Of a stretch of DNA of 64,000 nucleotides, positions 43,323-54,075 are shown one piece after another. The DNA lies in the NCBI GenBank assembly GCA_003339415.1, contig PDHQ01000016.1, forward strand, positions 258,000 to 321,999, in the 5' to 3' direction. Positions within the stretch are counted from its first letter, which is position 1, and each line of letters opens with the position of its first letter. A program made the position numbers and the translations under genes. This DNA comes from Ophiocordyceps camponoti-saundersi (nom. inval.) (Eukaryota > Ascomycota > Sordariomycetes > Hypocreales > Ophiocordycipitaceae). The notes beneath the pieces are model-generated. The model saw nothing but the letters and a program-made list of their open reading frames with translations. It had not been told where the DNA came from and ran no database searches.

Positions 43323-44255
43323 TCAAGAGCCGCTCGGTGGTGTGACATCGAAAGTAGGCTCAGGATCAGTGAAGCTCTCGAATTCCTCCCCGTGCAAAGC
43401 AGCACGCCATGCTTCAATTCGTGAGATGTTCACCTCACCGTCAATTGGCCAGATCTGAATATCCAGGCCTTCGTTTATTTGCTTCTGCATCTCAAGGATT
43501 AATGCCTCCCACATGTCTGTGGAATCCGCTGGCCGCCTGCCAGCTACCCAGTCATTAGCGATCCATTGACGGACCCAGTGCAGGGTTTCTTCGACAATAT
43601 CGCTCCTATCAATGGCCAGGATTAAGCTGGTAAAGCCTTCCAGGCGCCAACGTCGGAATCGCAGTGCGGCTAACATGGCCCGCAATGTAGCCCGATAGGT
43701 AGTCAAGCGTTCCTCACGACCCGACGGTCCTCTCTTTTCGAGTCGGCCGGATATGACTGGTTCAGAGAGGTAGAGGGCGAATGCCCAGCCGAAATCGTGT
43801 TCTAGCTGGACGCCGCTGGCAAAAATGAGAAATTCTTGAGGGTTGTCGCGGCGGACGAGTCGAGGTCCGAGGTCGGTCCCTTCGGGGCTGTGACTGAGCC
43901 CGAATAGGTCGACAGGTTCGTCCTTGGGACACGTCGGGGAGAATAGTCTGGGAATGACACGCCAAGTCGATCCTGGAACGACAGCTTGGTTCTCGACTCG
44001 GGGATCGACGGCTTGGTCTTCGCCTCCTTGAATCGCAACTTGGTTCTCGCCTCCGGGAACGACAGCTTGGTCTTCACCTCCTGGAATCGCGAGTTGATCT
44101 TGGCTTCCGGGAATAGAAACTCGGTCTTCACCTTCACAGTCTGCATCTCCTGAAACAGCAAGTTGGTCTCCACCTTCTGGAACGACAACTTGGTTTCCGG
44201 TTATTGGTTGATGTACTTCAAACATAAGGTCTTCATCATTGGATGGGTTCTCCAT
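43323..44255 (-). CDS. RNase H-like protein with a 9-residue acidic repeat
   Basis: A single exon of 310 residues from the first ATG at 44255 (the open frame extends to 44321 only with a TTG start). Residues about 30-85 are a short tandem repeat of nine residues (E-D/N-Q plus six, such as GGEDQAVVP, GGENQVAIQ, GGEDQAVDP), encoded by 27-bp units at about 43976-44150. The rest (about 110-300) resembles fungal RNase H-like proteins: GWAFALYLSEPVISGRLEKR, RLTTYRATLRAMLAALRFRR, FTSLILAIDRSDIVEE and QINEGLDIQIWPIDGEVN. The full DEDD metal site is not evident, so activity is doubtful. It is convergent with the NLR gene, 121 bases between stops. Such proteins are common in accessory fungal DNA, often of retroelement origin. 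Confidence 0.68.
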   Translation of the reverse strand: MENPSNDEDLMFEVHQPITGNQVVVPEGGDQLAVSGDADCEGEDRVSIPGSQDQLAIPGGEDQAVVPGGENQVAIQGGEDQAVDPRVENQAVVPGSTWRVIPRLFSPTCPKDEPVDLFGLSHSPEGTDLGPRLVRRDNPQEFLIFASGVQLEHDFGWAFALYLSEPVISGRLEKRGPSGREERLTTYRATLRAMLAALRFRRWRLEGFTSLILAIDRSDIVEETLHWVRQWIANDWVAGRRPADSTDMWEALILEMQKQINEGLDIQIWPIDGEVNISRIEAWRAALHGEEFESFTDPEPTFDVTPPSGS

Positions 44256-45638
44256 GGCACCGTTTGTCGTCGATAATTTATAGAAACAGTTTCTGTAAGT
44301 CTGGATTCGAATCGATCGCAATCATGAACGTAGTGTAAAGGGGGAAAAGGGGGGGGAAGAGACTGTTTAGCTGTGCCTTTCCCCCATCACGTATCATAAA
44401 CACGGAAAGGGCCCATCATGATATCGACAGCCGACTTTGGAAGGAGATTCCATCCGGAGAAGGTGACGTCTCGCGGCTCGAACTTGGTCTTTTCTTTTTT
44501 TGTGTGCGATTTTCGCAGGCCGAAGTGAGCCTTGCTCTCTCCGGACTGTAGACGTATGGAGTAAGTCAAGGGAGGGGCTCCGGGGTCGACCGTCTAAAGG
44601 CAGACGGTGGTAATCAAGCTCGAGCCTGTGGGAAGGGGAAAATGAGGTAGCTAGTAGCTATTCCGAAATAATCCGTTATAAGAAGACGGTAGGTTTAGCT
44701 CGGCTACCGCGAAAGGAGCATTGAAGCCTCTCATCATATAACTGAAAACTTGAGAGACTATTTTACAGGTGATGCAGTTCGAGATAAATCAGTCTCTTCG
44801 GAAGGTAAAATGACCGGATCGCGGTAAGATGTAGGCAGCCGTGGGACGGGGGAGAGACAAAGTCGTCTAGCAGAGAACAGCGTATGACGAGGAGGGGAGG
44901 GTTCACGGGACAGAAAAATCAGGACAGAACAAGCTTTCCAATATACACATGCAAAGTAATGACATGAGCTTATCGTCACTTTAATAGCAGACGTCATATA
45001 GAAGCGGACAAGACCATAACGTCATGGAAAACCCCCCGGAAAATAGCCTGCTCTAAACTACCTACAACTTACCTACAGCATCCCCATCGGATGGATCCCC
45101 CCAACGTCAGACAACAGCGCCCGCAACTCATCGACTCCAGTAATTAGCTCTTCTACTTACATTCGTTACAAATAAAGTGCAGGCTCACGGCAAAACATGC
45201 GTTCATTCGAGCACGAAGGGGGGGGGTGCAGTTTCCGGAGGATGGGTTGCCGCTTTTGGAGGCTATCTCGCGAAGCGCCGGCCGCGCCGCTGGCCCCACC
45301 TCTCCGTCCCCGGTCCGAGGCGCCCCACAACGCCGGGCGGCAGTAGGCAGACCGACTTCCAACCACGCCGCTGGTTGGCTAACCTCAGCATATCGTTCAC
45401 AAGTATTTAAGCCCGCTCAGTCCCAGTCTTGTGCCAGATTTAAGCAGTCATCATAGCTCGAATCTGCCCGCGCGGTTACCCTGACTTCCGACTGACCCGT
45501 TAAGTCAAGGCAACACAGGCCCTTCTTAGGGTAGTTGGGCATGTGTATACGAGATGTACCGCACCCGTGGAAGACAAAGTACGACCGACACAATCGTATC
45601 GTCGGAAACTGGCCAAGGTCACTACGAGAAACGAGTTC
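44256..45638. other. Intergenic, no gene recognised
   Basis: About 1.4 kb. Contains a G run (44341-44356) and a GC-rich block at about 45215-45370. Several short ORFs on both strands; none recognisable. Confidence 0.5.
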
Positions 45639-46505
45639 TCAGCACACTTGTTCAACGTCTGTTTCCCACTCAAGGCCATTCAAGGCATCCACTACTTCCT
45701 CCGCAGTAGATAGATTTCCATCCCAGCAGCCCTGAATAATGCTTCCACATGCCAATCGGTTCACGTCTGGGAACTTGGCTCTCTGAAACAGACGGTGCAC
45801 CTCTTCCTCTTCCAACTCGGCATAGGGCTCGGTTCCGACTATAATAAAGTAGAAAACCGAGCCTAGGGCAAACACATCATCTGATTTGGTCGCCCTACGG
45901 TTCCAACTCCAACCTGGTGGTTGATATCTTGATCCAGGCGCAATGAGAGGAGCCGACCCGGAAATCGAGCAGCCGGCGAAATCTGCAATGTGCAGATCTA
46001 GTTGTGCATCTAACAAGAAGTTGCGCGGCGTGATATCGCAGTGAATGACCTCGGCTGCATGAATGATGGCCAATGCCCTTGCCGCTTGGGCTACCCACCG
46101 TCGTCGAACTTGGACTGGAACGTGGTTTACGACCCGGTCGCTTCTGATATACGCCTCGAGGCTTCCGTTCTCCATATATTCCAATGTCAGGCAGCATGAA
46201 TCTGGATCCCAGTGCACGAGTTTGGGGACGCAGGAGGCATTGTTGAGTCGCTTATAGACTTCAGCCTCGGCTCGAACGCGATGGCGGTTTTCCTCCTCGG
46301 TCTTTCGGCAATAAGGATTCGACTTGGGGTATTTGACGATATGGCCTGACGTGAGCAACTCGATATGCGCCGTGCTCCCCTGGCCTATCCATCTTCCTTT
46401 CGTCACGTAGTATATAGTGCCAACAGGCACTTCGGCTGGGATTTGGAAGGCTGAGTCTGGCCAATTTGGTTTCTCTTTCCGTCGCCAAGGTCCTGGGATA
46501 GGCAC
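45639..46505 (-). CDS. Protein kinase-like protein, N-terminus uncertain
   Basis: The open frame of 288 codons carries a compact kinase domain: glycine loop IGQGSTAHI (about 40-48), Lys58 in HIVKYPK, catalytic loop IHCDITPRN (D157, N162), DFAG at 175-178 in place of DFG, and the APGSRYQPPG activation-segment end. The HCD for HRD and DFA for DFG variants leave both Asp residues, so it may still bind ATP. The frame begins with GTG, not ATG. Just upstream the minus strand shows a branch point GCTAAC and the acceptor CCCAG ending at 46493, so a short upstream exon is likely and residues before GPWRRKE may be intronic. Small lone kinases like this are common in accessory fungal regions. Function unknown. 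Confidence 0.72.
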   Translation of the reverse strand: MPIPGPWRRKEKPNWPDSAFQIPAEVPVGTIYYVTKGRWIGQGSTAHIELLTSGHIVKYPKSNPYCRKTEEENRHRVRAEAEVYKRLNNASCVPKLVHWDPDSCCLTLEYMENGSLEAYIRSDRVVNHVPVQVRRRWVAQAARALAIIHAAEVIHCDITPRNFLLDAQLDLHIADFAGCSISGSAPLIAPGSRYQPPGWSWNRRATKSDDVFALGSVFYFIIVGTEPYAELEEEEVHRLFQRAKFPDVNRLACGSIIQGCWDGNLSTAEEVVDALNGLEWETDVEQVC

Positions 46506-48242
46506 GTAAGTTAGCTGGCGCGGAGTCTGTACGTGCTGTCTATGGGCGTATGTTAGGATACCAATTCTGCAGATGTGGGAATGGAAGTGACTCTGACATT
46601 GGACGGTTGCTGATGCTTCTGCCGCTTGTGAGATGCCTCAACGAGCGATGGTACTTCAGCTTCTCCGGCCAATATGCGTGATATGAAGATATACACATAA
46701 GCACACTGGCCAAACGTGTACCGCCAAAGGATAGTGCACACTGGCGCGGAAAACATTATACATGCGAGATGATGCTATTTTGAAGGAGAGCACCAGTATC
46801 GTCGCCTGCATCCGCCCTTGATGTCAGCCAAGAAATGATGAGTCATCCCCACCCACGACCTACGGATATACATAGGGGGGTTCCGGTCCGGTATAACTGT
46901 CACGGACGCACTCAAGAGTCAAAGGTGGAGGCCCGGAGGAGATGCTCAGGTATAGCAGCGTATAGGCCCTATTACTCACTATAAGGGTCGCTGCCGTGAC
47001 CATATACAGATCAACAACTGGAACCGTTATGCACTGCCGTCTTCCGCCACTCCACTAAACATTGTTGACAGCCAACCCACTGGATGGAAACACGAGCTAT
47101 CAGCCATGGACAGCTATTTTCTAAAACGTAGCAAGTCGCCGGAACCATCAGGCCGTCGATCGCTCTGTGGCTGGCCGCGGTCCGGTTCACCGGCGGGAAC
47201 CTTGCCCTTTAGCACTCAACAGCCCATAGTGATCCGAGGAGCACCGAGCAAGGCCCACTGGGCTAGACATTATTGTTTGGGATGGATATCCTGACACAAG
47301 CGGTACACGATTCTCGCAACTTGATGATATGCTTCTATATGTATGTATGTATATACTTTACAGAGGACACTCTAACCTCTTAGGCTTCGAGCCCTGACCT
47401 GCTTTCCGCTCTCTTCTGCCGAGAGAGACGTGTTATTTGCAGACTGATGAGCTGAGAGGCGTCCGATGTTCTATATTTGTATTATTTCGCGGATAGAAAT
47501 AAGTTGTTCATTTTACCTTTCCTTGTCCCCATCTTCTTCGCCAAGACTAAATATAGTTGTCAATGATGGGATAATAAGAGCTGCCGAGACCATATATGTA
47601 TAGGTACGCAAAGGTGAAATCGTAAGCGTGCTTAAGAGGAGGGAACTAGCTCGTTCATCAAAGGCAAAGATCATGATCCATTTATAATACAAATGTATAA
47701 TTCTGAGTGGCTTCTAGACTTGGTTGTTCACTGCTTCGGTGCCCAATTACTGGGGGATGACAACTCCCCTTCTCTCCTTTATATTAAAGTCATAAAACAA
47801 CCAACAAGCTTTCAGACCCCTAAACCTTTCCCCTTTCCAGCTGCCTATACATGGAAATTTCCTACGTCGGGTACAAAAATAGCCTCAATTCTTTCGTATG
47901 GAGTCTTGGACCGCGCCTGACTTCAGTTCCGCAGCTGACGGCTAAAGAAAGGAACTTGTGTGCAAAGAACCTCACCGACTCTACGTCGTTTCAGCCGGGC
48001 CTTCGGGGAAAAAGAAATAAACTCTTGCAACTTCAGTCCCGACTTAGGGCCTGAGCCACTATTTAAAGGCTGGCTGTTCGTTCCAAATATCGTATAATTC
48101 TTCATTCGGCAGGCAATAGATGCCAGTCTATTCCCTCATTTGAAGCAAAAAGATACTCTTTTCATTCGTTTTTTTTTTTTCATTTTTCCCCCGTCAGTTG
48201 AAAGAAAGAGAGAAAGATATACCGAAGAAGGGCATAATAGTC
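46506..48242. other. Intergenic, no gene recognised
   Basis: About 1.7 kb of moderately AT-rich DNA with GTATGTATGTATATA near 47340 and a run of ten or more T at 48170. It may include the first exon of the kinase gene near 46553-46620. Short ORFs only. Confidence 0.5.
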
Positions 48243-49259
48243 ATGTTACCCACTATCAACCATCGGATCTTGGATGAGAGGCTTAGACTCTGGTTCTGCT
48301 ACTGGTTGATCCTTTGGTGTATTCTGGGGCATCAGGTCGTCGTGGCCAGGTTGGAGAGTGATACTGATGTACACTCCTTGTCCGCTCGCATCCGAAATTG
48401 GTCTCAACAGCTGAAGCTCAGGACACAAAACTCATTTACCGATCCGCAGCGTCATCCTCGGCTGGGACCGGGACCAGTTCGATTCATCCGCACACAACAT
48501 AAGCCGCCTGTTGCTCAGGCGGAGAAAGCTGCTATCAAGCCCGAGATATCTACCGTCGATGAGGCATACGAGGAATGGCTGGCGTGCATGGGCGTCACGC
48601 CAAATATCGACAACGAATTATCCCTCCTCGACGAAGACAGAGACCTCAAAGATCACTGCAACAGCGTCAGTCTATCCCCTGAAGGGAAGCACATCGAGAT
48701 ACAGACCACGGCCCCCGTCGGGGACATCCTCAGTCCGCTTGGAGAAGGATGGCATTCATCATCCATGTTCACGCAAGAGATCAAAGACAACTCGATCCGC
48801 GGCCCCGTCTGCGTACTTCCCAACCTGCCAGCCGTAACACCGAAGCGAAAGCCTTACATTTACAGCGTCGTCACCAACGCCACTCTTCTGATGGAAGGAG
48901 TCTTGTCGACCGAGGGAGGGACGGCCCAGGCCGGCTACGTCTGCTACGAACTGTTCACCGTCGTGGCCGAGAGGCCGTGTATGATGAAGACGACAAAGTG
49001 CGGCCCGCTGCTCACGGGCTTGACTTGCGATCCTCGAGATCTGTTCGCGGCGAGGCGTCGGGCTGAGAAATCCAACCTTTGCGCCATCGACCTTTGCTCC
49101 GATATCATTATGCCGATAAACTGGCGAGACTATCGTGCCATCTGCGTAAGGCCGCGATCCGGTGATGGTGGTGGGTTGGATTCGCTTGTGTGTAAGCAAG
49201 TATTCGGCTCGTGGGCTGGCCAATGTTCTCCTGGTAATTTTGATGAAGTGTGGAAATAG
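48243..49259 (+). CDS. Hypothetical protein with N-terminal hydrophobic segment, Cys-rich C-terminal half
   Basis: One exon, 338 residues from the ATG at 48243 (the upstream in-frame extension lacks ATG). Residues about 16-34 (LWFCYWLILWCILGHQVVVA) form a signal peptide or signal anchor. The middle is polar, and the C-terminal 140 residues hold about nine Cys residues in a regular-looking pattern (AGYVCYELFTVVAERPC, KCGPLLTGLTC, NLCAIDLCSD), suggesting a disulphide-bonded secreted domain. I recognise no family. It could be an extracellular or cell-surface effector-like protein; that is inference from the signal segment and Cys content only. Confidence 0.65.
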   Translation: MLPTINHRILDERLRLWFCYWLILWCILGHQVVVARLESDTDVHSLSARIRNWSQQLKLRTQNSFTDPQRHPRLGPGPVRFIRTQHKPPVAQAEKAAIKPEISTVDEAYEEWLACMGVTPNIDNELSLLDEDRDLKDHCNSVSLSPEGKHIEIQTTAPVGDILSPLGEGWHSSSMFTQEIKDNSIRGPVCVLPNLPAVTPKRKPYIYSVVTNATLLMEGVLSTEGGTAQAGYVCYELFTVVAERPCMMKTTKCGPLLTGLTCDPRDLFAARRRAEKSNLCAIDLCSDIIMPINWRDYRAICVRPRSGDGGGLDSLVCKQVFGSWAGQCSPGNFDEVWK

Positions 49260-49717
49260 ATGGAACCGGTCGTGACCGACAGTGTTGGGTATGTAGGTGG
49301 TAGTTGGGAATGAGTTGGTAGCAGCTATCATTAAACCCCCAGGGACTATTCACTTCCTATCAAGCTCAGCTGCCGAGCTGTAACTAGGAGCTGTAACTAG
49401 GTGTTCGAGACAAGAAGAGACTCTAGTGGATATAATAAGACAATCTTGACAATAGCCTCAACTCTGGTCTGTAGAGAGACGTCGAATGTTGATATAGAGA
49501 GACGTTACCTTGACTCTGTTTTCACTTCCATCGTCTCTCAACCTGATCAAAGTTCCGTCCCAGAAACTCAGACTCGCAGGAACAAGCATACATACATATA
49601 TGGACGAAAAGCCTTAAAGCAATCTCAAGCAAGGCCCTCGGTCCGGCGGTTGGGCTTCCGGCTCGATAACTCGTCACCGCCTTGTAGCCCGCCAGTCTGT
49701 ACCAGACACCCGTCCAC
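49260..49717. other. Intergenic between convergent genes
   Basis: 458 bases, probably the 3' untranslated regions of the two convergent genes. A 12-base direct repeat (AGCTGTAACTAG) occurs twice at about 49376-49400. Nothing else seen. Confidence 0.45.
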
Positions 49718-51117
49718 TCAGACCTTGAATTTGGTCGGATCCAGCTTCTCCACGTCGGCGCTGGTCGCCACACCGTCCAAGAGCAACTCCGACATGAGCT
49801 TGCCCGTCGCCGGCCCGTTCTGAATGCCCCAGCACGTGTGGCCGGCGGCGACCCACAAGCCCGGCACCGTGGTGCGGCCTAGCAGCGGACCGCTCTCCTG
49901 GCCGAAGCGCATATGACGAGGTAGATAGCAGGCCTGCTTCGCCTTGATGGGGGCGGCGCCGAGGACGGGACTAATCGTGGCGATGTAGGAGAGGAGGTCA
50001 TCGCACTGGGCCTCGTCGCGCTGCACCTCGTCCGCCGTCTCTGGCAGGGGAACGGCCGAGTCGGGCTCGCCTGGCGTCATGAGTTAGAAGGGAAGGGGAT
50101 GTGGGAAAAGAAGCGACTAACCGCAGGCATAGACCTCGCCAAAGGGTCGGGCGTACATCTCCGGGTCGACGGAGCCCTTGTGTTTCCTCTTCTGGCCCTG
50201 ACGGGCACGATGTTCGGGCACAAAATCGGACGGCAGCTGTATGTCTGTAAAGACGGCAAAGGGGCTGACGTCGGCCTCGTACACGACGCTGTGCGCCCGC
50301 AGACCCTCTACCTTGGATCGCGGCAGTAGACGACCGGTCCAGGGGCCGGCGGCGACGACGACATCGGTGAGGCCCTCCAGCGTCTTGGTCTCGCCGGTGT
50401 GTCGGTCGACGTACTCTACGGCCTCGACGCCGCCGCCCTTGGACGAGACGAAGTTGGTGACTTTGGCCAACGTGCGCAGCTCGACGCCAGCCTGCTGCGC
50501 CAACTCGGCCATGGAGGTGGTAAAATGAAGTGGATGGACCTGAGCCGTTTCCGCCGTTTCCTCGTAACCCATCTCTTCCCAGTCGACGACGGAGGCGCGA
50601 TCAACCCAGTCAAGTTCAGGTGGCAAATCGGCCGGTTCCAGCATCGCAGCCGCGGCAGCATCCTGCTTGGGCAACGATTCCCACGACCGACTCCCTGCTG
50701 CGACGGCGGGCTCAGAGCGAGCAGAGGCAACTCGCAGCTCATCGAGACGACGACGGGAGACGTTGGCACGAATACTCCCGCAGGCCAGACGACGATAGCC
50801 CCAGCGACGAGCACCGTCATGCTCGGCCGCCAGCTCGGCATGCAGTCGGAAGGAGAGCGGAACCAGACAGGCGGGATAAGCCCACAAGCCCAGAAGACCG
50901 CCGGCACGGCCCGAAGCGCCGGCCGCTACGGTGGGAGAGGCCTCGAGGATCGTGACGGAGTGAAGGGCGCGGTCGAACTTGGGGTGGCGCGTCAGATAGT
51001 AGGCCGTCGTGCAGCCGACGATGCCGCCGCCTGCGCAGACGCCGTCAGCGGCGGGCGGCGACGACGACGACGACGACGAGGCCTACCGACGATGACAATA
51101 TGACGTCTCTCGGCCAT
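49718..51117 (-). CDS. FAD-dependent oxidoreductase, DAO family (Tda3-like)
   Basis: Exons 51117-51087, 51030-50122 and 50070-49718 give 430 residues; introns are 56 and 51 bp. The first exon is only 31 bases; splicing builds the dinucleotide-binding motif IVIVGGGIVGCTTAYYL (GxGxxG at 11-16), which no single frame shows. Further DAO-family features are the acidic end of the second strand (VTILEAS), GASGRAGGLL, DVVVAAGPWTG, and the C-terminal FAD loop LWVAAGHTCWGIQNGPATGK. The GHTCWGIxNGPATG pattern is what I associate with yeast Tda3 and its fission-yeast relatives. It is probably a cytosolic flavoenzyme oxidising an amine or amino acid; substrate unknown. It is divergent from the glutathione peroxidase, 452 bases apart. 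Confidence 0.88.
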
Positions 51118-51569
51118 TTGCGATGACACGGATCTTACGTTGATGGATCAAATCTCGTGGTATGACGAAGCCGTGACCCGCCGTCTCGGACCAGGTCGGA
51201 CATGCTTTAGCTTGTGCGCCTCTCCGCTGACAAATCAATCAGCCCTGTATCACCATCGCCGTAGCTTGTGGCGGGCCTGTAACTGCAGGTAGGCCTCGGC
51301 CCCTAGGAGGCGCGGCAGTGGACGTCCCGGATCGATTGTGGTAGTAATATTTGTATTCGCGGCCTCGCACTCTGTCGTCGTTTGTCATCGCCGCTTCGTC
51401 TCGTCCCTTCTTCTCTCTGTCTCTCTCTGTCTCTCTCCCTCTCTTCTCCATCTCCATCTCCATCTTCCTTCATCATCATCATCATCATCATCATCTTCTC
51501 CTTCTTCCTTAACGTCATCGCCAATCTCCCCCGCATTCACCGACGCCTCTAACTACATACCCCTCCACA
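51118..51569. promoter_or_regulatory. Divergent promoter (FAD oxidoreductase / glutathione peroxidase)
   Basis: 452 bases between the start codons. The peroxidase side has a pyrimidine-rich leader with (CTGT/CT)n at 51415-51440 and an eight-unit CAT/ATC repeat at about 51470-51495, probably within the 5' untranslated region. Confidence 0.55.
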
Positions 51570-52151
51570 ATGCCCGAAGCCACCAACTTCTACGACTTCA
51601 AGCCCCTCGACAGTTCGTCCCCCTACCACCTGATCCCTACCTGTAAATACGTTCCGATAGGCTAAGACCCAGCGCCTCCAGAGAGCGGCCAGGAGGTTCC
51701 GCTCGCCGACTACAAGGGCAAGGTGGTGCTCATCGTCAATACGGCTTCCAAGTGCGGCTTCACACCACAGTATGCCGGCCTCGAGACGCTCTACAAGTCG
51801 ATACGCGACAAGCACGGCGAGGACTTCACCATCCTCGGCTTCCCCTGCAACCAGTTCGGCGCGCAGGAGCCCGGGTCCGATGACGAGATCCAGTCGTTCT
51901 GCCAGGCCAACTATGGCGTCAGCTTCCCCATCATGCGCAAGGTTGACGTCAACGGCGACCAGGCCAGTCCACTGTTTCAATGGCTCAAGGACGAGAAGCC
52001 CGGACTGATGGGCCTCAAGCGCGTCAAGTGGAACTTTGAGAAGTTCCTCATCGGTCGCGACGGCTCCGTCAAGGGTCGCTGGGCCAGCACTACCAAGCCC
52101 GAGGCTCTGGAGCAGCCCATCCTCGAAGAGTTGAACAAGAAGGGGCCGTAA
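51570..52151 (+). CDS. Glutathione peroxidase-like thiol peroxidase (Gpx3/Hyr1 type)
   Basis: Exons 51570-51612 and 51667-52151 give 175 residues; the intron is 54 bp (GTTCGT..CTAAG). The peroxidatic cysteine is C44 in VNTASKCGFT (Cys, not selenocysteine), the catalytic-tetrad Gln77 is in GFPCNQFG, and Trp/Asn are in VKWNFEKF. C93 in IQSFCQANYG corresponds to the resolving cysteine of yeast Gpx3. It is therefore a thioredoxin-dependent, atypical 2-Cys peroxidase that removes hydroperoxides; in yeast the homologue also acts as the H2O2 sensor that activates Yap1. Length is typical. A second possible acceptor lies just upstream of the one chosen. Confidence 0.92.
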
Positions 52152-54075
52152 GGCTAAAGGACCGTTCGTGTTTCAGCGCTCGAGGGGGAGTCGCTTCGGT
52201 CTCACGTCCCGACTTGTCCCCCCCTCTCCCCTCCCCCCTCCTCTGGGACGCTAAACGTTGGTAGTGTTGCAGGCCTGCTGGATTCGGGATAATGTCTACG
52301 GACTGGCCCGGGAGGTCACGTCAACACACGAGATAACACGGGAGATATATAATAATAAATGGATGCTTCAGCTCTCGCAGACAACCTCCAAGGCGTCATC
52401 GGCCGTTGCCATGGGTGCTGCGGCTTTCAAAACGATGCCGTGACATGATACCGATTGCGCTTGCTTGTCTCAGTCTCCCTTGATCTTGTCCCACGCCTCT
52501 CCAGATGACGGCTGATACTGATTACCCTACCAGTGGAAAACCATCATCTACAGGTGCACAGCTGAGTTCTCGGCATGCCACTCGAGGAAAGTAAACGATG
52601 ACAATATCTGGGCTGTGGCGGACGGCGTCGGGAATGAAAGCCACCTCCATCTCGTATCAACTCGTGCCGCAACATCAGCAGACAGCGATGCTTAGGCAAC
52701 GGCATGAAGGATGCTGCAGCTCGGTTGGATGCGTTGCGATGCTGCATGCCCGGTGTCGGACAATCGCCCACCATCCGTCCACTGACTCTTACATACTCAC
52801 TCTCACAGCATCTCTTACCGGTTCGTTCCGCCTGGCTGCTCTTCTTCTGTATTTTTGCACATTCGCTGATTGGCCAACCCCGAGCGGCTATCAGCCCGGG
52901 AGGAGGCCCCTGCGTTCGCCCATCAGGCCACATCTATCCGTATAATATTTCCCGCTTACCTGCCTACTGATCCCTACGCCCCGGTCTCTTCCCCGTTGGA
53001 AAAAGATGGACGTGGATGCCTGCCACGTACGGATACAGATCATCTTTTTTTCCCTTCGTAGAAAGCAATCAAATGCCGCGACATGAAACGTGGCAGCAAG
53101 GGTATGACAGCTCCTGCAGACGCCACGGACCAGCTCGCTGCTCGAACCTATTGGCTCTCCTTCACGGATACATACATACTGTCTGTTGACCAGGTACGGA
53201 TAGTTCTCTTGCGTTACACTGGACCAGGTCAGCTCCCCCATGACAACGGACCGGCAGAACCAACCCCCCCCCCTGTGAGAGGAGAAGAAGAAGAAGAAGA
53301 GGAAGAAGGAAAAAGCGAGAGGAGAAAAAGAAACGAAAGCAAGTGCCACGACAAAAAGGAGAGCCAAGCCACCAAAGAAAGAAAAAGACGCCTGTTTCTC
53401 TGCCGCTCCTCATTTCCCCCCCCCTTTGCCCTTGGGAACCCGTTCACTCCCAACGACTGCTAAGCAAGCCATGCTCACTCACCCCCCTCCCCTCCCCTCC
53501 CTTGCTGCAGGCCTCGGCATCTGGTGGCACTCGAGCCCTACAGGAACAGCGTCCTTATAGCGACGGGATGCCTGTCAGAACAGATGGGGGGGGTTAAAGG
53601 AGGAGAGGGGGGGAAGAATAGTCGTGCTGGCTTTGGCTGGATTTATCCCTTCTTATCCTTCTTGCTCTCCTGATTGCTGCCCGCCCTCTCTCTCTCTCTG
53701 CTCTCCCCTTTCTCTCCCTCCTCGTTGATTCTTGCGCTTCACCTCGGTTACTATTTTTCCTAATTTGCTCTGTTTCTTCGTCGCTCTCTTCATTCATTGA
53801 ATATAGGTGTTTTTTCTTATCCTTCTGCGTCTGCTTTCATTCAATTTCTTCACTGTCCTTTACTTGTCTTGACCTTGTAGGAATACTCCTCATTGCTCTC
53901 TCTTATTACTCTCTTTCTCTCCAATCTCCATTACGAGCTCTCTCTCTCTCTCTCTATTCGTCCCAACCCCCCTTTCCCCTCTCATCCAATCTCTCTCTTC
54001 TCACTCTTTCATTTGCTCCTTTTTTTCTTTCTCCCCCCATCTCCCCAGATTTGCCGGTCCCTCGTTACGCCGGCG
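52152..54075. other. Long intergenic region and leader of the aspartyl protease gene
   Basis: About 1.9 kb. It has purine-rich (53283-53345) and C-run tracts, and from about 53640 a strongly pyrimidine-rich stretch including (CT)n at 53939-53958 that reaches the start codon, probably a long 5' leader. Short ORFs are chance; one + frame stays open from 53893 into the protease but starts without ATG. Confidence 0.5.
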
